Shown piece by piece: positions 37,830 to 45,893 of a stretch of 64,000 nt of DNA (positions are counted from its first letter, which is position 1; the number at the start of each line of letters is the position of its first letter). The notes beneath the pieces were generated by a model. The model saw only the letters and a program-made list of their open reading frames with translations. It did no database searches and was not told the origin of the DNA. The stretch lies in the NCBI GenBank assembly GCA_028284705.1, contig JANQRE010000004.1, forward strand, positions 482,967 through 546,966, read 5' to 3'. The stretch is from Paracoccaceae bacterium. GTDB taxonomy: Bacteria; Pseudomonadota; Alphaproteobacteria; Rhodobacterales; Rhodobacteraceae. The translations under genes and the position numbers were made by a program.

Positions 37830-38167
37830 TCAATCAACTACGTATCTACGAGGTGCCGAAGGGCAACAAACACCCCTTCCTTGACCGTTTCCGCGATCAC
37901 GCCGCGCGGATCATGACCGATCGCTACGGATTCCGAATTCAGGCGATGTGGACCAGTGAGACTGATGAGGCCTTGAAATTCGTCTATCTCCTCGCCTGGA
38001 AAGACGAGGCCGAGATGACAGAGCGCTGGTCTGCTTTCATGGCCGATCAGGAATGGACCGACATCAAGGCAGAAACTGCAGCTCAGCACGGCGATTTCGT
38101 GCTCGGCATCGACGAGTTGGTGCTCACGGCGACCGATTTCTCGGCTCCCATAGGAGAGGCGACATGA
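37826..38167 (+). CDS. NIPSNAP-like family protein inserted between phnJ and phnK
   Basis: INQLRIYEVPKGNKHPFLDRFRDHAARIMTDRYGFRIQAMWTSETDEALKFVYLLAWKDEAEMTERWSAFMADQEW. Start ATG 37826, overlapping phnJ end. Confidence 0.8.
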   Translation: MINQLRIYEVPKGNKHPFLDRFRDHAARIMTDRYGFRIQAMWTSETDEALKFVYLLAWKDEAEMTERWSAFMADQEWTDIKAETAAQHGDFVLGIDELVLTATDFSAPIGEAT

Positions 38168-38934
38168 CCCCACTTCTTGCTGTGCGCAATATTTCAAAAT
38201 CCTATGGCAGCATCATCGGCTGCGCGGATGTCAGTTTTGACCTTTATCCCGGCGAAGTGATGGGGGTCGTAGGCGAGTCGGGCTCTGGTAAATCCACCTT
38301 GCTCAGCTGTCTGGCCGGTCACCTCGAAGCTGATGCCGGTGAAGTGATTTTCGACACGCGCGTGGACGGGCCGAAGGACACCTTAAAAATGTCGGAACCG
38401 GAGCGCCGCATGCTGGGCCGCACCGATTGGGCGTTCGTACATCAATCCGCGCGCGACGGTTTGCGCATGGGGGTCAGCGCGGGCGGCAATGTGGGTGAGC
38501 GCCTCATGGCGGTCGGCGCGCGACATTACGGAGATATCCGGGCGAAAGCGATTGACTGGCTCGGTCGTGTCGAGATCAGCGAGACCCGCGTTGATGACCG
38601 ACCGACGACTTTCTCTGGTGGCATGCAGCAACGCCTGCAAATCGCGCGCAACCTGGTCACCGGACCGCGTCTGGTGTTTATGGATGAACCCACCGGCGGG
38701 CTTGATGTTTCGGTGCAGGCGCGCCTTCTGGACCTTTTGCGTGGTCTCGTCCGCGACATGAACCTCTCGGCGATCATCGTTACCCATGATCTGGCGGTTG
38801 TACGACTGCTTGCGGATCGGCTGATGGTGATGAAGGACGGGCATGTGGTCGAGACGGGTCTGACCGATCAGGTACTCGACGATCCGCAACATGCCTATAC
38901 GCAGCTTTTGGTCAGCTCGGTGTTACAGGTCTGA
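38164..38934 (+). CDS. phnK: Phosphonate C-P lyase system protein PhnK
   Basis: TPLLAVRNISKSYGSIIGCADVSFDLYPGEVMGVVGESGSGKSTLLSCLAGHL...AFVHQSARDGLRMGVSAGGNVGERLMAVGARHYG. Confidence 0.94.
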   Translation: MTPLLAVRNISKSYGSIIGCADVSFDLYPGEVMGVVGESGSGKSTLLSCLAGHLEADAGEVIFDTRVDGPKDTLKMSEPERRMLGRTDWAFVHQSARDGLRMGVSAGGNVGERLMAVGARHYGDIRAKAIDWLGRVEISETRVDDRPTTFSGGMQQRLQIARNLVTGPRLVFMDEPTGGLDVSVQARLLDLLRGLVRDMNLSAIIVTHDLAVVRLLADRLMVMKDGHVVETGLTDQVLDDPQHAYTQLLVSSVLQV

Positions 38935-38935
38935 C

Positions 38936-39646
38936 ATGATGATGGGGCAAAACCGACCAATGATTGAGATTTCCGGCCTTCGCAAATCCTTCCTTCTGCA
39001 CAATCAGGGTGCTGCGCGCATCGATGTTCTGGACGATGCACAGCTGTCCGTCGCGCCAGGCGAATGCGTGGCCCTGACCGGGGCGTCCGGAGCCGGTAAA
39101 TCAACTCTTATGCGCATGATCTACGGCAATTACCTTGCCGCGGGTGGGCGCATCATGGTGGGCGAGGTCGATGTGGCCAGTGCGGAGCCGCGCGAGATTT
39201 TGGCTCTGCGCCGCAACACGCTGGGCTATGTCAGCCAGTTTCTGAGGGTCGTGCCGCGCGTTCCTACGGTCGATGTTGTCGCCGAACCCCTGCTGCGGGT
39301 CGGCGAAGAGGAAGCCACCGCGCGAGACGCCGCGAAGGAAATCCTGGCCAAGGTGAATCTGCCCGAACGGCTCTGGTCCCTGTCGCCCACGACCTTTTCC
39401 GGCGGCGAGCAGCAGCGCGTGAACGTGGCGCGTGGGTTCATTCATCCCTATCCGGCGATGCTGCTGGATGAGCCGACTGCCAGCCTTGATGGCACCAATC
39501 GGGAGGTTGTCCTGGGGCTCATCCGCGCTGCAAAGGCGCGCGGCGCGGCGATCGTCGGCATCTTCCATGACGAGGATGCGCGGGATCAGGTCTGCGACCG
39601 CGAGATCGATGTGACCGAATTTGTGCCGCAGCGAGGTGCCGCGTGA
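38936..39646 (+). CDS. phnL: Phosphonate C-P lyase system protein PhnL
   Basis: [65 protein letters not shown]. Confidence 0.94.
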   Translation: MMMGQNRPMIEISGLRKSFLLHNQGAARIDVLDDAQLSVAPGECVALTGASGAGKSTLMRMIYGNYLAAGGRIMVGEVDVASAEPREILALRRNTLGYVSQFLRVVPRVPTVDVVAEPLLRVGEEEATARDAAKEILAKVNLPERLWSLSPTTFSGGEQQRVNVARGFIHPYPAMLLDEPTASLDGTNREVVLGLIRAAKARGAAIVGIFHDEDARDQVCDREIDVTEFVPQRGAA

Positions 39647-40200
39647 GTGGTCGATTGATCGGCGTTGTTGGCCCCTCGGGTGTGGGCAAGGACAGCTTGA
39701 TGGCGGCCTTGGCCGTGGCCATGCCGGATGTCGAGATCGTGCGCCGCACCATCACGCGCGCCCCGCAGCTTGGCGGCGAAGATTATGAGGCGGTCGGCGA
39801 GACGCGGTTCCTCGAACTCAAAACGGCGGGTGCGTTTTGCATCGATTGGCAGGCCCATGGATTGTCTTACGGCATTCCGGCAGACGTCGTGAACCGGGTC
39901 CAGACTGGCGAGACGCTACTTGTAAATCTCTCTCGCGCGGTGCTCTCTCACGTCGCGGAGATTTTTGAGGCTTTTGTGGTGCTCAACGTCACCGCTAAAC
40001 CGGAAATCCTCGCGGCACGTCTGGCGGCGCGCGGTCGCGAAAGTGCGCAGGACATTCGACGGCGGATGAACAGGAAAGCCGCTGCTTTGCCTGAAAACCT
40101 CACAATCATCACGGTGGAAAACAACGGCACAATCGAAGAGGCCGCGGCGGCTGCCATGCGCCAACTTCAACCGGAGAGGGCGCAGCGGTGGATGAGTTGA
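39643..40200 (+). CDS. phnN: Ribose 1,5-bisphosphate phosphokinase
   Basis: GRLIGVVGPSGVGKDSLMAALAVAMPDVEIVRRTITRAPQLGGEDYEAVGETRFLELKTAGAFCIDWQAHGLSYGIP. Confidence 0.93.
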   Translation: MSGRLIGVVGPSGVGKDSLMAALAVAMPDVEIVRRTITRAPQLGGEDYEAVGETRFLELKTAGAFCIDWQAHGLSYGIPADVVNRVQTGETLLVNLSRAVLSHVAEIFEAFVVLNVTAKPEILAARLAARGRESAQDIRRRMNRKAAALPENLTIITVENNGTIEEAAAAAMRQLQPERAQRWMS

Positions 40201-40841
40201 AACATCCCATCCTTCCGCTCGCCCACAAGCGAGATCGAGCCGATTTCGAAAGGTTCGGGCGGGTCCGGCAGAAGGCGCGCGACGGCGTTTCGTGCTCTGG
40301 CCAACTCCGATGCATCAAGCTTGCTGCTCAACGTCATGTGGAACCGGAACTCCTCACCAACGTAAGGATAGCCCCAAGTCAGAAGCATAGCATCCTGTCG
40401 CGGGCTCAGACCGCCCGCCCGCCGTTTGGCGATCTCCGCCGCATCGGCTTCCGCGCGAAATCGGTCAAGTTCGGTGACACAGGTAAACGCCAGATCGGCC
40501 AGCGCGTTCGCTTCCCCTCGGGGAACCAATGCAAGAAACCGCCCGATCTCGGCAAGCTCCAAACCTTCAAGCGTGGCCGGCCGAAGGCGCGCTGCCAATC
40601 CGGCCACGGCCTCGCGCAAGTCTTCGAAGCCCACACCCTCGGCCAGCCGGAACGGGGGTTTCAACGTGCCGTGAAACCCGTATTTTCGTGGCGTCGCAGT
40701 TATCTTTGGCAAGCCCGGAACATCGGGATGTGGGACGGAAGCGCCAGTCTCCAGATCCCATCCGAGCCACGAGGCTCCAAACGCCGCCAGTGCCGCATTG
40801 TCGGGCATGTAGTAAACCGCATATCGTTGGAATTCTGACAT
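40167..40841 (-). CDS. DUF1045 / 2H-phosphoesterase-like phosphonate operon protein
   Basis: FQRYAVYYMPDNAALAAFGASWLGWD; two H-x-T motifs (FHGTLKPPF, FHMTLSSKL); phn context. Confidence 0.88.
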   Translation of the reverse strand: MSEFQRYAVYYMPDNAALAAFGASWLGWDLETGASVPHPDVPGLPKITATPRKYGFHGTLKPPFRLAEGVGFEDLREAVAGLAARLRPATLEGLELAEIGRFLALVPRGEANALADLAFTCVTELDRFRAEADAAEIAKRRAGGLSPRQDAMLLTWGYPYVGEEFRFHMTLSSKLDASELARARNAVARLLPDPPEPFEIGSISLVGERKDGMFQLIHRCALSG

Positions 40842-42033
40842 GAACTCTCACCTTTCAGCACCCTCTCTGCCTGATCAGATTGAAAGCCTTGTGACAAGCG
40901 AGACGTGTCTGGCCAATGCGCGGGTCGTGTTGAAGGACCGCGTCATGCTCGGGGCTGTGCATCTGAATGGCGAGACGATCACCGGGATCGAAGAGGACGA
41001 TCACGTCCCGGAGGGGGCGCTTGATCTGCAGGGCGACTATCTTTTGCCCGGACTGGTCGAACTGCACACGGATAATCTCGAGCGCCATATCGAGCCGCGC
41101 CCCAAGGTCGAACTGCCCCACAAACCGGCGATCCTGGCCCATGATGGCGAACTGGCGTCGGTTGGGATCACGACCGTCTTCGACGCACTCCGCGTCGGGT
41201 CGATCACCGATGATAAGGAACTCTACCGCAAATACGCTCGTGACGTGGCCAGCGAAATCCTGCAGATGCGGGCCAAAGGCACCTTGCGCATCCGCCACCT
41301 GCTGCATCTGCGGGCAGAGGTGTGTTCCGACACGCTTCTGGAGGAACTGGCCGAGTTCGGCCCGGAAGACCGCGTCGGCCTTGTCAGCCTGATGGATCAC
41401 ACGCCCGGCCAACGCCAGTTTCGCGACCTGTCCAAGTTGAAAACCTATTTCACCGGCAAATACGGCTATACGGACGCGGAATTTGACGCCTTGGTTGTGC
41501 ATCGCAACGCCCTTGGCGCGCGGGTTCGTGTGCCCCATGAAAAAGCAACTGTCCGCGAGGCCGACCGCCTCGGTGCCACGCTGGCGAGCCATGATGATAC
41601 CACAACCGATCACGTGGCCCACTCCAGCGATCTTGGTATTCGGTTGGCCGAATTCCCCACCACGCTCGAAGCAGCGCAGGCCTGTCACGAGAGGGGCATC
41701 AAGGTGATCATGGGGGCGCCAAACCTGATCCGAGGTGGATCTCATTCCGGGAATGTTTCCGCCTCAGAACTGGCCGAAGCCGGGCTTCTCGACATTGTGT
41801 CCTCCGACTATGTGCCCTCGCTGCTTTTGTCGTCGGCCTTTCACCTCGCAGAGCTTTGGGGCGATCTGCCGCGGGCGATCCGAACCGTGACGACCAACCC
41901 TGCAGAGGCGACGGGGTTGTCCGATCGCGGTCAGATCGCCGAGGGACGACTGGCCGATCTGGTGCGCGTAGAAGTGGTCGATAAAACCCCTGTCATACGC
42001 TCCGTTTGGCGCGGTGGTGAGCGGATTGGATAG
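40840..42033 (+). CDS. phnM: Alpha-D-ribose 1-methylphosphonate 5-triphosphate diphosphatase
   Basis: TCLANARVVLKDRVMLGAVHLNGETITGIEE...LPGLVELHTDNLERHIEPRP...LMDHTPGQRQF. The true start could be in-frame GTG at 40891. Confidence 0.94.
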   Translation: MNSHLSAPSLPDQIESLVTSETCLANARVVLKDRVMLGAVHLNGETITGIEEDDHVPEGALDLQGDYLLPGLVELHTDNLERHIEPRPKVELPHKPAILAHDGELASVGITTVFDALRVGSITDDKELYRKYARDVASEILQMRAKGTLRIRHLLHLRAEVCSDTLLEELAEFGPEDRVGLVSLMDHTPGQRQFRDLSKLKTYFTGKYGYTDAEFDALVVHRNALGARVRVPHEKATVREADRLGATLASHDDTTTDHVAHSSDLGIRLAEFPTTLEAAQACHERGIKVIMGAPNLIRGGSHSGNVSASELAEAGLLDIVSSDYVPSLLLSSAFHLAELWGDLPRAIRTVTTNPAEATGLSDRGQIAEGRLADLVRVEVVDKTPVIRSVWRGGERIG

Positions 42034-42090
42034 GCGTGCGAAGCGCTGCGTGAATTTCAGAAATACCTCGAACCGAAAACGTCGAGCGGG

Positions 42091-42414
42091 TCATCGAACA
42101 TCCTGGGTGAAGCACAGTTCTGGGGTTTCCGATCCGCCCAGAACGGAAGTGGTATTCCTTCCGATCTGCCATTCGGGAAAGAGCGCCCGCAGACGCGTCG
42201 CGGAAATTACGAGTGGGACAAGACGTGTTTTTCTGTTGAGGTGGTCAAGTTCCAAACGTTCCGCTGCGAATTTGGCGTTTGGAACGGACATATCGGCGCT
42301 CGACGCCCCCCAGAGCGCCGAGTGACGTCGCGCACAAGGCCAGGATGATCAGACCTATCGAGCGAAAGCAGGTCTCGATTTTGTCGCATAAAGAAGTGCG
42401 TATTTCGCGCTCAT
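42091..42414 (-). pseudogene. Truncated, frameshifted immunity-like gene remnant
   Basis: NAKFAAERLELDHLNRKTRLVPLVISATRLRALFPEWQ aligns to NSQFVSKRLELDALRPSAFLDKPVSITETMLKGLFPEMT of 42425..43024. A signal-peptide-like segment IGLIILALCATSLGALG lies in another frame, joinable by deleting one base in the C6 run at 42306-42311. Confidence 0.7.
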
Positions 42415-42424
42415 GACTCTGGGC

Positions 42425-43024
42425 TTATTTCCGAGCGTCACCAAACAGAGCGTCCATCAGTCGTCCGGAATAGGTGCTGGACCCAGTTTCTCCCGCTGCC
42501 AATTGCGCTGTGATGACGATATTGCCGCGGCTGCCGACCGATAGCGTGTCGTTGGGGTTCAAAAGACCGACGCGGTCGAAGCTGACATTGTCGCCGATAT
42601 GCAGGCCGTCCAGCGGGCCGGAAATCAGTTTGAATGGCGATTGCATCGTCGCCACAACGCTTTTGCGGTCGCGCAGTTGTGACACAGTGAGTTTGAGAAA
42701 AAACTCACCGTCTTTGTGGAGGGAGATACCCGTTCGACGGGCTTGCACGTCGCCTGTTGTCTCCAAGGCCGCGACTGTCATCTCGGGGAACAGGCCCTTC
42801 AGCATGGTCTCGGTAATGCTCACAGGCTTATCAAGGAATGCCGACGGGCGCAGCGCATCCAGTTCGAGGCGTTTCGAGACGAATTGACTATTTTCAGCAA
42901 ATAAATCCATCTGTGTGCTTCCTTGTTGCGTGACATCTCCGGCGCAGGCGACCGTGGCCCAGAGCGCCGTGATCACGGCTAGCTTATTTCCGTAACTTCC
43001 AAGCCATTGTCCCAGTGACGCCAT
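42425..43024 (-). CDS. Small secreted protein, candidate periplasmic immunity protein (module B)
   Basis: Signal-peptide-like MASLGQWLGSYGNKLAVITALWATVACAGD. Start overlaps the effector 3' end by 46 nt. Distant paralogue of 28578..29147. Confidence 0.55.
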   Translation of the reverse strand: MASLGQWLGSYGNKLAVITALWATVACAGDVTQQGSTQMDLFAENSQFVSKRLELDALRPSAFLDKPVSITETMLKGLFPEMTVAALETTGDVQARRTGISLHKDGEFFLKLTVSQLRDRKSVVATMQSPFKLISGPLDGLHIGDNVSFDRVGLLNPNDTLSVGSRGNIVITAQLAAGETGSSTYSGRLMDALFGDARK

Positions 43025-44259
43025 GCAGGCCTCCCTCGCGAAATATCCACTGATGCAATCATATATGCATCATAATCTTCGGTGCCCACATGCGGCCCAG
43101 CGCAGGCGTCAAATGCCATCTGCCGGGTATCATCCATGAACATCCCGTGATTGGCAAAATCTGTTCGGTTGGGATGCGCTGGATCGATCTCCGCTGGCGT
43201 TCCGTTGCCCACATGGAACGGGTTGTTGGTGACAATGCCTCCAACCAGCGTTGTCGTATTGATAAAACCGAAGGGACGAATATAGCGCGTCTTGCAGCGT
43301 ACGCCCATGATGCCGGAGAACGCGACAAGGGCCGAGGCCTGATCATGGCAATTCACCGTCGCTCCGTTGGCTTTGGCAATGTAATTCGTCATCTCGAACA
43401 GAACATCGTTGCTCGCGTTCAGTTGAATATATGCCGTCGCGCCACCAACTGTGTCGTAGGTCAGCCCATGTCCGCCATGCATGAAAGTTGCAATATTGTC
43501 AGATACTTGACGATCTGACAGTTCCCAGGCCGCGGCAGCGTTGATCCGCGCCATGGACGCGTTTTCATAGAGGAAACGCAGCGCCTCCACCGGACGCCCG
43601 TTTGCCAGGAACGGGTAGGACGTATCGCGGATGATCCGATAAATCTCCACCCGGGTGCGTCCGATGATATGTTTGCCACATCCCGGGACATCGGCCTCCC
43701 AAACGATGTCGCCGCGATGGCGGGCCAGGCGCGTGCTGGCCAAATCAAGCCGCACCGTCACGGTCTGGACGCCCACGGAGAGCGGCAGATCGCCCTTCCA
43801 CTCAACGAGCGAGCCATCGGATAGGGAGCCCACAAGCTCTGCCGTGCCCGACAATCCGTCGGCCTCCTGCACATCGACTTTGATCACCATCTCAACATCA
43901 GAGCCGCCCTCGGTCGCGACAACGGCAGGATGTGTCGAGCCAGCCCCATCTATGAAGCTCGGCGGGCCGATCAGCCAATGTGGTGGTGAGACCGCCGCGC
44001 CGCCGCGCGTCATCGGCAGCGAATTGGCGATCGATGTGATCTCAATGATCTGGCCGCGGAACCGGTTGCAGGGTTCCGTGGTTTCTTCGACCTCGCGTCC
44101 GCTGTCGGGGACCTCGGATGGGGCCGTCGGTCCGCCCACGGGCGAGGCTGGCAATTCGGGAACCGGCGGGTCGACAGGCAGTTCCGGTGTTTCCGGCGTC
44201 GTACTGCCCGCTCCGGTCGCCGGGGCTTGTTGTTGCTCGGAGCCAAAGAAATCCGTCAT
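42979..44259 (-). CDS. Putative toxin/effector with transglutaminase-like C/H/D core (module B)
   Basis: Paralogue of 27316..28626: YIAKANGATVNCHDQA (Cys304), RYIRPFGFINTTTLVGGIVTNNPF, NHGMFMDD, FDACAGP. Start moved to 44259 (ATGA overlap with adaptor). Confidence 0.65.
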   Translation of the reverse strand: MTDFFGSEQQQAPATGAGSTTPETPELPVDPPVPELPASPVGGPTAPSEVPDSGREVEETTEPCNRFRGQIIEITSIANSLPMTRGGAAVSPPHWLIGPPSFIDGAGSTHPAVVATEGGSDVEMVIKVDVQEADGLSGTAELVGSLSDGSLVEWKGDLPLSVGVQTVTVRLDLASTRLARHRGDIVWEADVPGCGKHIIGRTRVEIYRIIRDTSYPFLANGRPVEALRFLYENASMARINAAAAWELSDRQVSDNIATFMHGGHGLTYDTVGGATAYIQLNASNDVLFEMTNYIAKANGATVNCHDQASALVAFSGIMGVRCKTRYIRPFGFINTTTLVGGIVTNNPFHVGNGTPAEIDPAHPNRTDFANHGMFMDDTRQMAFDACAGPHVGTEDYDAYMIASVDISRGRPAWRHWDNGLEVTEIS

Positions 44260-45671
44260 GAGAGGCCCGCGCTTTCTTTCGCGGCGGCAAACCAGACCCG
44301 GGTCTTGCGCACCAGGGGGCTGTCCTCGGTTTCTGTGCCGTGATCCCAACTGCGCTCAAGCGCGTCGCCGATCCAGCCATATTGCGGATCCTCCGCGCAG
44401 CGGTGTCCCATGAAGAAACACAGAAGGATATAGACGCGCGTGCTGCGCAGGTCCAAACGCCCATGCCCCTGCAACTGCGCTCGGATCGCATTGAGGAAGG
44501 CCTGAATGCCGTCTGGACCCAGATATGCGTATTTTTCAGGAAAGACGGCTTGGAGCATTGCGGCATGTGTCTGATCGGCGGGTTTCTCCACCACTGTCTC
44601 AGCCCGGGCCATGGCCGCGATGAACTGTGTGCTGCCAGGGCCGTGAACTGCGCGGTGATATTCGGCGTATCTTGCGAACAAGGCATCGGCGGCTGCCATT
44701 TGGGTCTGAGGCGTGATCTTATGCAGGATTTCGGCGGCCCATGGACACATCGGATCGTCTGCAAACCCGATGCCGAGGTTCAATCGCATCTCCATGAAAG
44801 AGGTGACAGGACCGCGTTTTGTGACGTTAAAGCGACGCGCCTGTTCGATACCGTCGAGCATCAGTTGATAGCTTTTGTCCGGCTTGAGCGCGCCGAACGT
44901 CGCGGGAAACGCTGCGCTGCAATGGGTCAGCAGCGTTTGCGCAAAGCGTTCTCTCGAATAGGCCTGCATGGCTTTCACAAATTCAGGGGTAAGCTGCAAA
45001 GCTCCGTCAGGGGCATTCGCGTTTGGCGTGGCGATTGTGACCGTCCCCGATTTCGGGTCGGGCAGAACAAACTTGGAGATGATGGGTTTCTCACCCTTCG
45101 CGAAGCACTTGAGCGGATCGGGGAAGGTGGCCCTTGCCGCGATGAACAACCGACGCAGCAAGGCGCCGTCCCAGAAGCGAAATATCGTCCACTTGCCCTG
45201 AGCATCCCGCAGCCGCAGCAGGCGACGTAGATGGCCATGCAGCGCATCGAATGGCACGTCGCTGGCCATCAGGATAGCTGCCGATCGGTCCCACCAATGC
45301 AAGGGGTTGCCGCTTTGCGAGAAAAGCTGGCGCAATAGCCCTGCGTCGTGCGTGAGACTGACGAGATAGGGGGCGACATCGGCCATCTCCTCGCCTTCGT
45401 CTCCGATATAAAGGCTTTCGGCCCTCAGCCCGGAAGCGGTCAGGATCTCGGGCAAACCATCGATCAGGGCCGCATCGATAACCGCATAGAGCGGGGTTTG
45501 GCCGGACAGCGCAGCTTGTATCTCATCAGGAACGGTCTTTGGCGGATGCACGCCAAACTGCATATCGAGCGGTGCAACCGGGAGGGTCTCCAAAGCCACC
45601 AAAGGCGCATCATCGTCTTGTTGGCTGGTTTCGAACCTTTCCGTCCAATAATCTGAAAGAACTTCCGACAC
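44256..45671 (-). CDS. DUF4123-containing effector adaptor/chaperone (module B)
   Basis: LYAVIDAALIDGLPEILTASGL...IFRFWDGALLRRLF plus the same C-terminal extension as 25904..27319. GTG start. Confidence 0.75.
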   Translation of the reverse strand: MSEVLSDYWTERFETSQQDDDAPLVALETLPVAPLDMQFGVHPPKTVPDEIQAALSGQTPLYAVIDAALIDGLPEILTASGLRAESLYIGDEGEEMADVAPYLVSLTHDAGLLRQLFSQSGNPLHWWDRSAAILMASDVPFDALHGHLRRLLRLRDAQGKWTIFRFWDGALLRRLFIAARATFPDPLKCFAKGEKPIISKFVLPDPKSGTVTIATPNANAPDGALQLTPEFVKAMQAYSRERFAQTLLTHCSAAFPATFGALKPDKSYQLMLDGIEQARRFNVTKRGPVTSFMEMRLNLGIGFADDPMCPWAAEILHKITPQTQMAAADALFARYAEYHRAVHGPGSTQFIAAMARAETVVEKPADQTHAAMLQAVFPEKYAYLGPDGIQAFLNAIRAQLQGHGRLDLRSTRVYILLCFFMGHRCAEDPQYGWIGDALERSWDHGTETEDSPLVRKTRVWFAAAKESAGLS

Positions 45672-45893
45672 GGGCTGTCACGCCTCAACAAATCACACAC
45701 ATCAATGAGCGTAGAATTTCGCACAATGCGCCCGGAGTCGAGTGTTTAAGCAGTTTTCCCGAAACTGCCCTTAGGTTGACCGCCAGGATGAATTTCAGCC
45801 CACAAGTCACAGCATTGACTTGCAAACCATCCCCAGCCGCCTCCATACTCCGGCGCATCTACCAAATCAAAAAATGAAATCTGGGAGGAATTC

